Assembly: GCA_024399655.1 (NCBI GenBank)
Contig: JAKSNP010000001.1
Coordinates: 62,001 to 126,000 of the forward strand
Source: Paludibacteraceae bacterium
Lineage (GTDB): Bacteria > Bacteroidota > Bacteroidia > Bacteroidales > Paludibacteraceae
Direction of reading: 5' to 3'
Length of the DNA: 64,000 bases
Part shown: piece after piece, positions 19,380 to 27,490 of the stretch
Layout: every line of letters begins with the position of its first letter
How positions within the stretch are numbered: the stretch's first letter is position 1
The notes under the pieces: generated by a model
What the model was told of the DNA's origin: nothing
The model's input: only the letters and a program-made list of their open reading frames with translations
Database searches by the model: none
Made by a program: the position numbers and the translations under genes

Positions 19380-20405
19380 TTACCACTCCAGCAGCACTTT
19401 ACCGCACTGACCTTTATCCATGATATCGAAGCCCTTCTGGAAATCATCGAATTTGAAACGATGAGTGATTACTGGACTCAAATCCAAACCGCCTACCAGC
19501 ATTTGCTCCATTTGATACCAGGTTTCCCACATACGGCGGCCGGTGATACCTTTTATGGTGATTGCATTGAAGATAATATCGCTCCAATTGACATTGGTGG
19601 ACGAAGGAAGGATACCCAGCTGTGCTATATTACCGCCACGGTACATATGATTGATCATGTCGTTGAAAGCTACGGGAGCACCTGACATTTCCAATCCCAC
19701 GTCAAAACCACGGATACCCAATTCTTCCATGGCCTGTTCTACGGTTTCGCCCTTCGAACCGTCAACACAACGGGTTGCGCCCATTTTCTTGGCGATGTCC
19801 AATCGAAGAGGATTGATATCGGTTACTACGATATTCTTGGCACCCGCAAAACGGCAGATACCGGCTGCCATCGTACCAATCAGACCGGCACCCGTAATAA
19901 GGACATCCTCACCCAACAGAGGGAATGCAAGAGCTGTATGAGTAGCATTTCCGAACGGATCCATAATTGCTGCAAAATCATCCGGAATTTCAGGACGAAG
20001 ACGTACTACATTTGATTCGGGAATAGTAACATATTCTGCAAAAGCACCGTCTTTACCGGCGATACCTACGCTCAACGTATGTTCGCACACATGACCATAT
20101 CCGCGGCGGCAGTTACGGCACTGACCACATACGATATGACCCTCAGCGGTAACACGCTCACCAACTTTGAACTGTTTCACACCGCTACCTATCTCGGCAA
20201 TCACACCTACGAATTCATGACCCATGGTGTAAGGGGGATTGCAGTGAGTCTGAGACCACTCGTCCCAACGATACATGTGAAGATCTGTTCCGCAAATAGC
20301 AGCTTTGGTAACTTTAATCAGAACGTCATTGACGCCCACCTGCGGCATCGGAACTTCTTCCATCCAAATACCACGCTCGGCTTTTCTTTTTACAAGTGCT
20401 TTCAT
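19380..20405 (-). CDS. tdh: L-threonine 3-dehydrogenase
   Basis: A 341-residue zinc alcohol dehydrogenase family enzyme that oxidises threonine to 2-amino-3-ketobutyrate with NAD+. The catalytic-zinc residues C38, H63 and E64 (CGTDLHMYRW and MGHEFVG) and the structural-zinc cysteines C93, C96, C99 and C107 are all present. The Rossmann motif is GAGLIGTMAAG near residue 170. Kbl, the next enzyme, is encoded 680 bp upstream on the same strand but with its own terminator, so the two are transcribed separately. A promoter at 20626-20657 would give a leader of about 215 nt that includes a possible 20-codon reading frame. Confidence 0.97.
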   Translation of the reverse strand: MKALVKRKAERGIWMEEVPMPQVGVNDVLIKVTKAAICGTDLHMYRWDEWSQTHCNPPYTMGHEFVGVIAEIGSGVKQFKVGERVTAEGHIVCGQCRNCRRGYGHVCEHTLSVGIAGKDGAFAEYVTIPESNVVRLRPEIPDDFAAIMDPFGNATHTALAFPLLGEDVLITGAGLIGTMAAGICRFAGAKNIVVTDINPLRLDIAKKMGATRCVDGSKGETVEQAMEELGIRGFDVGLEMSGAPVAFNDMINHMYRGGNIAQLGILPSSTNVNWSDIIFNAITIKGITGRRMWETWYQMEQMLVGGLDLSPVITHRFKFDDFQKGFDIMDKGQCGKVLLEW

Positions 20406-20551
20406 AATTTTTATTTATTAGACGCAATTAATATTCTAATTACTACAAAAAAGCGATTAACACAAACTTTTTTTGAATCTTCTGTCTGATTATATGGCAA
20501 TTCAAGTTTTCCTCGGACGATTGGCGATATTTTTTTCACCAACTTTCTACA

Positions 20552-20614
20552 CTATCCCATGCATATATCATGCCAAAACCGCCTTGCCCAACCTCCAAAC
20601 AAAATCATTTTCAT
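20552..20614 (-). CDS. Possible 20-residue leader peptide upstream of tdh
   Basis: The frame MKMILFGGWARRFWHDICMG starts 11 nt after the -7 box of the tdh promoter and ends 146 nt before tdh. It has two tryptophans and no threonine or glycine run that would suggest classical amino-acid attenuation. It may be chance. It is recorded because it starts almost at the predicted transcript 5' end. Confidence 0.2.
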   Translation of the reverse strand: MKMILFGGWARRFWHDICMG

Positions 20615-20625
20615 AAAATATCTTG

Positions 20626-20657
20626 CAAAGATACAACTAATTCTTGAATCTACCAAA
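20626..20657 (-). promoter_or_regulatory. Promoter for tdh
   Basis: On the minus strand: TTTG (20657-20654), 20 nt, TATCTTTG (20633-20626), followed by CA and preceded by GTTG. It lies about 220 bp upstream of tdh. Confidence 0.78.
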
Positions 20658-20698
20658 TTTTTTTCTATTTTTTTATAAAAAAAGAAACCATACACCTG

Positions 20699-20764
20699 CT
20701 GACAATAAATTCCAAATCTCTTTACAATAAATTCCGAATCTCTTTACAATAAATTCCGAATCTC
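20699..20764 (+). repeat. Three 22-bp tandem repeats
   Basis: Units start at 20699, 20721 and 20743. Copies two and three (TTTACAATAAATTCCGAATC followed by TC) are identical, and the first differs at a few positions. They lie in the 682-bp gap between tdh and kbl, just upstream of the tdh promoter. The unit length is twice the 11-bp period seen in other intergenic arrays of this window. Confidence 0.85.
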
Positions 20765-20831
20765 TTTAATCACATCATTTCTTCATCTCCCCGCCATTGC
20801 ATTTTTGCACCATATTTCACCCCCACCATTA

Positions 20832-20880
20832 TCGAGAGCTAAACGTAACATAAACGTAAGATAAAGGTAACGTCACCGAA
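20832..20880 (+). repeat. 49-bp dispersed repeat, copy 1 (inverted relative to copy 2)
   Basis: Structure: TCGAGAGC, three 11-bp units of the TAAACGTAACA type (20840-20850, 20851-20861, 20862-20872), then TCACCGAA. The reverse complement of 30791-30839 matches it at 46 of 49 positions. It lies between tdh and kbl. Confidence 0.85.
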
Positions 20881-20995
20881 TGATTAAAAGTTTCTGTTTG
20901 TCAAACCGTCGATCTGCTCTCATTGTAACATACAACGCTCGTCAAATTCAATCTGGCTGTAATCATTTTTACTACCACTAAAAGTATATGCCCCC
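20881..20995. other. Remainder of tdh-kbl intergenic region
   Basis: Apart from the tandem repeats, the 49-bp repeat, the kbl terminator and the tdh promoter, the 682-bp gap holds AT-rich DNA. I see no further gene, tRNA or riboswitch core in it. Confidence 0.5.
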
Positions 20996-21032
20996 CATAA
21001 AAAACAAGGGCATCCAAATGGATACCCTTATT
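20996..21032 (-). terminator. Intrinsic terminator after kbl
   Basis: Stem AAGGGcATCC / GGATaCCCTT (21006-21015 with 21020-21029) around AAAT. On the minus strand it is followed by a run of Ts. It lies 59 bp past the kbl stop. Confidence 0.88.
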
Positions 21033-21087
21033 CTTCAATATATGATATAAGAACACAACGATTGTTGCTTCTTATACGCCGACAGAT

Positions 21088-22278
21088 TTATTTCAGCACA
21101 CCAAGTTGTTTACCCACTTTGACGAAAGCGGCAATACCTTTGTCGAGTTGCTCCTGAGTGTGAGCTGCACTAAGTTGAACGCGAATACGAGCCTGTCCTT
21201 TCGGAACGACAGGATAATAGAAACCGGTAACATAAATACCTTCTTCCTGCAAAGCAGCTGCGAATTCCTGACTCAAACGAGCGTCATACAACATAACGGC
21301 ACAGATTGCGGACTGAGTAGGCTTGATATCAAAACCGGCTTCAGTCATCTTAGCTACGAAATATTTGGTGTTGTCATGCAGACGGTCTTGGAGAGTATTG
21401 TCGCGAGTAAGCAGTTCGAACGTCTTCAAACCGGCTGCTGCAATCATAGGAGGAATCGAATTGGAGAAGAGATATGGACGACTACGTTGACGCAAGAGGT
21501 CGATAATCTCTTTCTTACCAGTAGTGAAGCCACCTACAGAACCGCCGAAGGCCTTACCGAGTGTACCGGTGATAACTTCGATTTTGCCACGAAGATTATA
21601 TTGTTCAGTAACACCATGTCCGGTTTTACCTACCACACCTGCAGAGTGACTTTCGTCAACCATAACCATAGCGTTGTATTTCTGAGCCAACTCATAGATC
21701 TTGTCAAGTGGGCATACATTACCGTCCATAGAGAACACACCATCGGTAGCGATGATACGGAAGCGTTGAGCCTGAGCGGCTTGGAGTTGTTTCTCCAAAT
21801 CTTCCATATCGCCATTGGCATAACGATAACGTACAGCCTTGCAGAGACGAACACCGTCAATAATAGAAGCATGGTTAAGTGCATCGGAAATGATGGCATC
21901 GTCAGCTGTCAACAGGGGTTCGAACAAACCACCGTTTGCGTCAAAGCAAGCAGCATAAAGGATAGTGTCCTCAGTACCGAAGAAATCGGAAATAGCCTTC
22001 TCAAGCATCTTGTGGGTATCCTGCGTACCGCAGATGAAACGAACAGAAGCCATTCCATAGCCACGAGCGTCCATACGATCCTTGGCAGCCTGAATCAGTT
22101 CAGGGTTATTGGCCAGACCGAGATAGTTGTTGGCGCAGAAGTTGATTACATCCTTATTGCCTTCCACTTTGATACCGGAGGACTGAGGAGTGATAATCAC
22201 ACGTTCGTTTTTATAGAGGCCGTCGTCTTTGATTTGCTGAAGGGTAGCCTGCAAATATTTTTGGAAATCCTGATACAT
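21088..22278 (-). CDS. kbl: Glycine C-acetyltransferase (2-amino-3-ketobutyrate CoA ligase)
   Basis: A 396-residue PLP enzyme of the alpha-oxoamine synthase family. It cleaves 2-amino-3-ketobutyrate with CoA to glycine and acetyl-CoA, completing threonine degradation begun by Tdh. Features are NFCANNYLGLANNPE near residue 45, DESHSAGVVGKTGHG near 206, and the PLP lysine in TGTLGKAFGGSVGG near 243. Length and motifs fit Kbl rather than BioF, and the nearby tdh supports this. No promoter is evident in the 109 bp after gdhA; a hairpin there (22311-22356) suggests partial read-through from gdhA. Confidence 0.94.
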   Translation of the reverse strand: MYQDFQKYLQATLQQIKDDGLYKNERVIITPQSSGIKVEGNKDVINFCANNYLGLANNPELIQAAKDRMDARGYGMASVRFICGTQDTHKMLEKAISDFFGTEDTILYAACFDANGGLFEPLLTADDAIISDALNHASIIDGVRLCKAVRYRYANGDMEDLEKQLQAAQAQRFRIIATDGVFSMDGNVCPLDKIYELAQKYNAMVMVDESHSAGVVGKTGHGVTEQYNLRGKIEVITGTLGKAFGGSVGGFTTGKKEIIDLLRQRSRPYLFSNSIPPMIAAAGLKTFELLTRDNTLQDRLHDNTKYFVAKMTEAGFDIKPTQSAICAVMLYDARLSQEFAAALQEEGIYVTGFYYPVVPKGQARIRVQLSAAHTQEQLDKGIAAFVKVGKQLGVLK

Positions 22279-22310
22279 AATTTATTCAAATTAAAAGTTG
22301 GGGTTAAACG

Positions 22311-22356
22311 AGAAAGAGCCCGGAAGTCCGGCAACCCGTGACTTCGGACTCTTTCG
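22311..22356 (-). terminator. Hairpin between gdhA and kbl
   Basis: Arms AAAGAGCCCGGAAGTC (22313-22328) and GACTTCGGACTCTTT (22340-22354) pair with one bulge. On the minus strand it follows gdhA by about 30 bp and ends in TCTTTCTCGTTT. It is a terminator or attenuator, since kbl lacks a visible promoter. Confidence 0.65.
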
Positions 22357-22387
22357 TATTTGGTATTTAATCTTGCTTAAGACAGGA

Positions 22388-23734
22388 TTAGATGATACCT
22401 TGTTCCAGCATAGCCTGAGCTACTTTCATGAAGCCGGCGATGTTAGCACCCTTAACATAGTCGATGGTGCCGTCGGGTTGAGTACCGAACTTAACGCACT
22501 GTTCGTGGATAGAAGCCATGATGGTGTGGAGACGCTCGTCAACTTCTTTACCGCTCCAGCTGATATGCTCAGCGTTCTGAGTCATTTCGAGACCGGAAGT
22601 AGCTACGCCACCTGCGTTAACAGCTTTACCGGGAGCAAAGAGGAAGCCCTTTTGAGCTTGGAAGTAGTGGATAGCACCGGGTTGGCAACCCATGTTGGAG
22701 ATTTCGCAGCAGCACCAGCAACCGTTCTTAACGAGTTCTTTAGCATCGTCTTCGCTAAGTTCGTTTTGGAATGCAGAGGGCAGAGCGATATCGCACTTAA
22801 CAGACCAAGATTTCTTACCTGCGGTGAAGACAGCTTTACCAGGGAATTTGGTAGCCATATCTTCCACTTTGTTACGGTTGGAAGCACGCATTACCAACAT
22901 GTAATCAATCATCTCTTTAGTGATACCGTCCTTGATTTCGCATACGCCGTCAGGACCGGAAACTGCAACCACTTTTGCACCGAGTTCAACAGCCTTGGTG
23001 GCAGCACCCCATGCTACATTACCGAAACCGGAAACAGCAACGGTTTTACCCTTGATGTCCTTACCTGCGGTTTGAAGAACATGCTGAGTGAAATAAAGAG
23101 CACCAAAACCGGTAGCTTCAGGACGAAGGATGGAACCACCCCAAGTCATACCCTTACCGGTAAGAACGCCGGTATGATATTGTTGAGCGAGTTTGGAATA
23201 CATACCATTCAGGAAGCCGATTTCACGACCGCCAACGCCAACGTCACCTGCGGGGATATCTTTGTCAGGACCGATTGCACGCCACAATTCAAGCATGAAT
23301 GCTTGGCAGAAACGCATGATTTCAGCATCGGATTTTCCAACGGGATCGAAGTCTGAACCACCTTTACCGCCACCCATAGGAAGAGTGGTAAGAGCGTTTT
23401 TGAAGGTCTGCTCGAAACCGAGGAACTTCAGCATGCTGGGGTTAACAGCTTTGTGGAAACGAAGACCGCCTTTGTACGGACCGATAGCGCTGTTGAATTG
23501 TACACGATAACCGAGGTTGGTCTGTACATCGCCATTGTCGTCCACCCAAGTGATACGGAACGTGTAAATACGTTCGGGCTCTACCATACGTTCGATAATG
23601 TGAGCTTTTTCGAACTCAGGATGCTGGTTGTAAACTTCCTCGATTGAATTAAGGACTTCCTCTACGGCCTGCAGATACTCTGCTTCGCCCGGATGCTTTG
23701 CAGCAAGGTGCTGCATAATAGTTTCAACTTTCAT
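22388..23734 (-). CDS. gdhA: NADP-type glutamate dehydrogenase
   Basis: A 448-residue hexameric-class glutamate dehydrogenase that makes glutamate from 2-oxoglutarate and ammonium. The substrate region shows YKGGLRFHKAVN near residue 90. The catalytic-lysine loop is LPMGGGKGGSDFDP near 123, and the coenzyme domain has VAVSGFGNVAWGAA near 235. Length and overall character match the biosynthetic NADP enzymes of Bacteroidetes, but coenzyme preference is inferred. Its promoter lies at 23818-23849, inside the end of the sensor kinase gene, giving a leader of about 80 nt. Confidence 0.96.
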   Translation of the reverse strand: MKVETIMQHLAAKHPGEAEYLQAVEEVLNSIEEVYNQHPEFEKAHIIERMVEPERIYTFRITWVDDNGDVQTNLGYRVQFNSAIGPYKGGLRFHKAVNPSMLKFLGFEQTFKNALTTLPMGGGKGGSDFDPVGKSDAEIMRFCQAFMLELWRAIGPDKDIPAGDVGVGGREIGFLNGMYSKLAQQYHTGVLTGKGMTWGGSILRPEATGFGALYFTQHVLQTAGKDIKGKTVAVSGFGNVAWGAATKAVELGAKVVAVSGPDGVCEIKDGITKEMIDYMLVMRASNRNKVEDMATKFPGKAVFTAGKKSWSVKCDIALPSAFQNELSEDDAKELVKNGCWCCCEISNMGCQPGAIHYFQAQKGFLFAPGKAVNAGGVATSGLEMTQNAEHISWSGKEVDERLHTIMASIHEQCVKFGTQPDGTIDYVKGANIAGFMKVAQAMLEQGII

Positions 23735-23817
23735 TGAATTAGATGATTTTAAGTTGTGATATGTTGATTTATAATCAATTACGCTTTTTTCAAGCTTAAT
23801 TCTTTCATTTGCGACTG

Positions 23818-23849
23818 CAAAGTTACAACTTTTTTTTCAAATAAACAAG
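23818..23849 (-). promoter_or_regulatory. Promoter for gdhA
   Basis: On the minus strand: CTTG (23849-23846), 20 nt, TAACTTTG (23825-23818), preceded by GTTG and followed by CA. It overlaps the last codons of the upstream kinase gene. Confidence 0.75.
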
Positions 23850-25802
23850 AAAAATCGTACCTTTTTCTGAAGTTTTGAAAGAAATCTTTCCTTCGGCACC
23901 CTCAACAATATTTTTCGAGATAGCCAAGCCCAATCCGGAACCACTGGATTTAGTGGTGAAATTGGGGATAAAAATCTTTTGTTGCACATCTTCGGGAATG
24001 CCGGGACCATTGTCCATAATGGACACCTCTACGTAGTCTTCATCATCAGCATCGCGAAGCGAGACGATAATCGACGGATCTGCAGTATGTTCTAACGCCT
24101 GTAAGGCATTGCGAAGCAAATTAGTGAATACCTGTCCTATCTGGTCCTCATCGGCACGAGCGAACACTCCGTATTCGGGGCCGAGATAAGTGATTGGAAT
24201 ACCACGGTCATTATTTGTGGCCAAAAGGTAGGCTTTATTGAGTTTGAGGGCCACATCCACCCATCCAGCTCTCACTTCGGGCATTTTGACAAATGTAGAG
24301 AAACCGCTGGCGATACGCGAGAGGCTGTCGATTTGCTCAATCAGCATATCGGTAGCCTTATCAAAAGCTTCGTCGAATCGGTCGGTCCCTTTTAGTCGTT
24401 TCACCTGCTGAACGGTTAATTTCATCGGTGTCAAAGGATTGTTGATTTCGTGCGCCACCTGGCGAGCCATAGTTCTCCAAGCACCTTCACGCTCACTTTT
24501 CGAGAGCCGATCGGCCGCCTCGGCAAGTTCGTCCACCAATTCGTTGTAACGTTCCACCAATTGCCCAAGTTCGTCATCATCGGCATAAACAATATGCTTA
24601 TTTTTACCACCCAATTGAAAACTGCGCATTTTGTCACCTATCACATGCAGAGGATCGGTTACCCTCTTGGAAAGACGCAGGCTGAGAAGGATGGCGATAA
24701 TCATACCGATCAAACATGGTGGCAGAATTCGCGAAAGGAACCCGTCCAATTCCTCTGCTACCTCATCTTGCGAAATAAAAGAAGGCACTGCTATATAACC
24801 GATTGGCACAAAATTACCGTTGTAGAACTCGGTATATGCCGCCAAATAGCTGATATCCCCCAAATGCTCGGTCAAAGTCATCGTGTTCTCCTCCGTAAAA
24901 TAGGGTTCGGGCGCAATATACCTACTGAGAATACCGTTATCAAACAACTGCGGAGTGGAACTACCCACCAAGCGTCCGTAGATATCATAGACATGGATAT
25001 CCGTACCATAAGAGAAAGCCAAATCACGCAAATCCACATTAAGACCATGAGAGTTGGCGGGAGAAAGACCTATATCCCAATAATACAGGTTCTGGAGAGC
25101 CGATTGGATAAATTGAGCTTTCTGTTGTAAGGCTACACGTTGCCCGTCTTCATAATGCCGTCTCGTATAGATGGTTGATACGGCAAACAAATATATGAAC
25201 AAGGCAAATACTATCGCCACCATCAAATATCGGATTTTGCCCCTAATTTTCATTTTATGGAATCCTCGACTCCTGATGAGATGGACTATTCCACCAAAAG
25301 CCACAGCTACCATAATAATGATAGACAAATAATAAAAAATACGTACGCGTGTACGAGAAGTCTGCCACCATTTGGTTTCTTTAGCTAGCATCGGTCGATA
25401 AGAGAAACTCTGTTCTATGGCTTTTTTCTCTTGGATATACCATTTTACGGGAATTAGTGCAAGAATATCATAGTCGCCCGCCTCATGCCATCTGCAAAGC
25501 GCTTTAGCATTGAGAAATCCTCTTTCTTCCCAAATATCATATCCAAAAAACGGAAAACCGCCGGATGCAAGCTGATTGTCAGACCAGAAAACGAGTCTCT
25601 TGTTCTTAAAAATGAGGTAAATAATTTTGTCCTCATGGAAAGTAAGTTCCCTGATTCCGATCATATTTCCCTGCTTGGCCATATATGCCAAGGAATCCAT
25701 TTGGACTTCGGCCCTATTGAGGTGTTTTTGCACTCCGGATTGGCAAGACAAGAATACCGTTGCAAGCAGAAAAAAGAGTGATATTTTGATAATTTTTCCC
25801 AT
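23823..25802 (-). CDS. NtrY-like sensor histidine kinase with lipobox N-terminus
   Basis: A 659-residue two-component kinase. Start chosen at MGKIIKISLFFLLATVFLSCQ (25802); the longer frame would include the promoter. The N-terminus ends in a plausible lipobox (FLSC), followed by about 130 periplasmic residues, two membrane helices (about 155-177 and 190-212), a second periplasmic region, another helix near 370-386 and a HAMP linker. The HisKA H-box is RQVAHEINNPLTPMKL, the N box NLLRNALQAL, G1 DNGPGIPED and G2 SGLGLAISKNI. This layout matches NtrY-type kinases. No response regulator is encoded nearby, so partner and signal are unknown. The ATG is 8 nt after the -7 box. Confidence 0.88.
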   Translation of the reverse strand: MGKIIKISLFFLLATVFLSCQSGVQKHLNRAEVQMDSLAYMAKQGNMIGIRELTFHEDKIIYLIFKNKRLVFWSDNQLASGGFPFFGYDIWEERGFLNAKALCRWHEAGDYDILALIPVKWYIQEKKAIEQSFSYRPMLAKETKWWQTSRTRVRIFYYLSIIIMVAVAFGGIVHLIRSRGFHKMKIRGKIRYLMVAIVFALFIYLFAVSTIYTRRHYEDGQRVALQQKAQFIQSALQNLYYWDIGLSPANSHGLNVDLRDLAFSYGTDIHVYDIYGRLVGSSTPQLFDNGILSRYIAPEPYFTEENTMTLTEHLGDISYLAAYTEFYNGNFVPIGYIAVPSFISQDEVAEELDGFLSRILPPCLIGMIIAILLSLRLSKRVTDPLHVIGDKMRSFQLGGKNKHIVYADDDELGQLVERYNELVDELAEAADRLSKSEREGAWRTMARQVAHEINNPLTPMKLTVQQVKRLKGTDRFDEAFDKATDMLIEQIDSLSRIASGFSTFVKMPEVRAGWVDVALKLNKAYLLATNNDRGIPITYLGPEYGVFARADEDQIGQVFTNLLRNALQALEHTADPSIIVSLRDADDEDYVEVSIMDNGPGIPEDVQQKIFIPNFTTKSSGSGLGLAISKNIVEGAEGKISFKTSEKGTIFLVYLKKKL

Positions 25803-25806
25803 TTCG

Positions 25807-25838
25807 CTTGCAAAGTTACAACAAAATTCGTATCTTTG
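25807..25838 (+). promoter_or_regulatory. Promoter for the CcdA/ArsG-like gene
   Basis: CTTG (25807-25810), 20 nt, TATCTTTG (25831-25838). It is almost completely superimposed on the oppositely directed kinase promoter. Confidence 0.75.
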
Positions 25839-25842
25839 CAAA
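25811..25842 (-). promoter_or_regulatory. Promoter for the sensor kinase gene
   Basis: On the minus strand: TTTG (25842-25839), 20 nt, TAACTTTG (25818-25811). It occupies nearly the same base pairs as the rightward promoter 25807-25838. Confidence 0.8.
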
Positions 25843-25866
25843 CTTTTTTGAAAAAAATATCATTTT

Positions 25867-26604
25867 ATGGCAATATTTACTGCACTTTTATTGGGATTTT
25901 TGATGATTTTGGACCCTTGCACACTATTTACATCCGTAGCAGCAATAGGATATATCGACCGCGAACTCCAGAACCGGAAAAGAGTATTGATTTGCGGAGG
26001 AATGTTTGTTTTAGGCAAACTAATGACCTACATTTTGCTCTCCATCCCCTTCTTGACAGGTACACAAACCGAGCATATCCATCATTTTCTTAACGAGTGG
26101 GGAGAACCGTTGCTATGCATTTTCATGCTGGTTTGCGGCATATTGCTGATTTTTTCAGGACATCATCACCATGATCACGACCACGGGATGAGCAAATGGC
26201 TTCAGACGGTGGATGACAAAAGCAGTTGGCTTTGGTCATTCATGTTGGGTATTTTTTTCGCGATAGCATTTTGTCCTCATCGTCTGGTGTTCTTCTTCAC
26301 CATGATAGATATGGCGGTTACAGGCAGCCATAGTGCATTGGTGCGATATCTGATGCCGATGATATTCGGTTTGGGAACCGGTCTGCCTATCATGATTTTA
26401 GCGTGGGCTATCAGTTATTCAACAATCAGCATTCAAAACCTGAACGAGAAATTGCATCGTTTCAGCAAATGGTTCAGGTTGGTTTGCGCCATCCTTTTTT
26501 TAGGTTATGGCATCTATACGGGCATCCATTTATTAAGACACGGGCATGATCATTGTCATGACGGGCATTGCTGTAACCATCAACCTATCGAGTGCACACG
26601 CTGA
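25867..26604 (+). CDS. CcdA/DsbD-like membrane protein, ArsG-type transporter family
   Basis: A 245-residue polytopic inner-membrane protein with about six helices. MILDPCTLFTSVAAIGYI near residue 14 and AIAFCPHRLVFFF near 130 each contain a Cys-Pro pair equivalent to those of CcdA/DsbD. The overall form resembles the permeases annotated as ArsG-like efflux proteins. Two histidine-rich stretches suggest metal contact: GHHHHDHDHG near residue 98 and a His/Cys-rich C-terminus (HGHDHCHDGHCC). Substrate unknown: organoarsenical, metal and electron transfer are all possible. The stop overlaps the trmN6 ATG by one base (TGATG). Confidence 0.6.
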   Translation: MAIFTALLLGFLMILDPCTLFTSVAAIGYIDRELQNRKRVLICGGMFVLGKLMTYILLSIPFLTGTQTEHIHHFLNEWGEPLLCIFMLVCGILLIFSGHHHHDHDHGMSKWLQTVDDKSSWLWSFMLGIFFAIAFCPHRLVFFFTMIDMAVTGSHSALVRYLMPMIFGLGTGLPIMILAWAISYSTISIQNLNEKLHRFSKWFRLVCAILFLGYGIYTGIHLLRHGHDHCHDGHCCNHQPIECTR

Positions 26605-27341
26605 TGTCAACTGCTTCATTCCGTTTCAAGCAATTTGAAGTATACCACGACCGTTGCGCCATGAAAGTAGGCACGGACGGAGTGCTGTTAGGCGCTTGGG
26701 CCGAACCGGCATTGGCTTTTACGGACAAAAAAATACGGATATTGGATGTCGGTACGGGTAGCGGACTTATAGCATTGATGCTTTGTCAACGTTATCACAA
26801 ATCACGAATTGACGCCATCGATATCGATTCAGAGGCCGTGGCCCAAGCTGCAGAAAATTTCAGTCGTTCGCCATGGGCAGAACGTTTGAATGCGTCATGC
26901 CGTTCGCTGCAATCCTTATGCACAGAGCGGGAACGAGTACATGAAGAAAACGGATATGATATGATCGTGAGCAACCCACCCTATTTCAGGAACTCACTCA
27001 AGAATCCGGACAAAAGCAAAGAACAGGCACGCCATACAGACTCGTTAAGTTATGAAGAATTGATCTGTTGCTCTGAGGCTCTCTTGACCGATAACGGTAT
27101 ATTGGCATTGATACTTCCGGCGGAAGCGGAAGAAGATATTATGGAGATAGCCCGGAATAAAGATCTTTATCCCATTCGTCTCACACATGTCTTTCCCAAA
27201 CCAGGAAAGGAGAAGAAACGCATTTTGGCGGCATTCAGCCGCGAAAAGCGGTCATATATCCCGAATGATTTATATATCGAATCGTCAGAATCTCCCCGTA
27301 GCGAAGCCTATCAAGAACTGACCAAGGATTTTTATTTATAA
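26604..27341 (+). CDS. trmN6: tRNA1(Val) A37 N6-methyltransferase
   Basis: A 245-residue SAM-dependent methyltransferase of the YfiC/TrmN6 family, which methylates adenine 37 of tRNA1-Val. It shows FRFKQFEVYHDRCAMKVGTD at the N-terminus, the SAM-binding DVGTGSGLIALML near residue 48, and the N6-adenine motif NPPYF near 126. The start at 26604 is chosen because it overlaps the preceding stop by one base and begins MSTASFRFKQF as homologues do. It is co-transcribed with the membrane protein gene before it. Confidence 0.88.
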   Translation: MSTASFRFKQFEVYHDRCAMKVGTDGVLLGAWAEPALAFTDKKIRILDVGTGSGLIALMLCQRYHKSRIDAIDIDSEAVAQAAENFSRSPWAERLNASCRSLQSLCTERERVHEENGYDMIVSNPPYFRNSLKNPDKSKEQARHTDSLSYEELICCSEALLTDNGILALILPAEAEEDIMEIARNKDLYPIRLTHVFPKPGKEKKRILAAFSREKRSYIPNDLYIESSESPRSEAYQELTKDFYL

Positions 27342-27351
27342 TTAGCGAAAA

Positions 27352-27417
27352 ACAAAAAAAGAAAGGTGTCATCATACGAAGTGAAAATACACTTTCCAAT
27401 CCGGCACCTTTCTATAT
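27352..27417. terminator. Bidirectional terminator between trmN6 and thrS
   Basis: AGAAAGGTG (27360-27368) pairs with CACCTTTCT (27405-27413). The 36-nt loop contains a second hairpin (AAGTG / CACTT). An A run precedes and a T-rich tract follows, serving both converging genes. Confidence 0.75.
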
Positions 27418-27490
27418 TTATGATTAAAGCCGTATATCACATGATCTGCAACAGATTGCAGTCGTGTGAACTACGCACTCAAAAAAGGAC

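Noticed and set aside
21088..22278. 8-amino-7-oxononanoate synthase (BioF) instead of Kbl
   Set aside because: The motifs and length fit Kbl, and tdh lies next to it.
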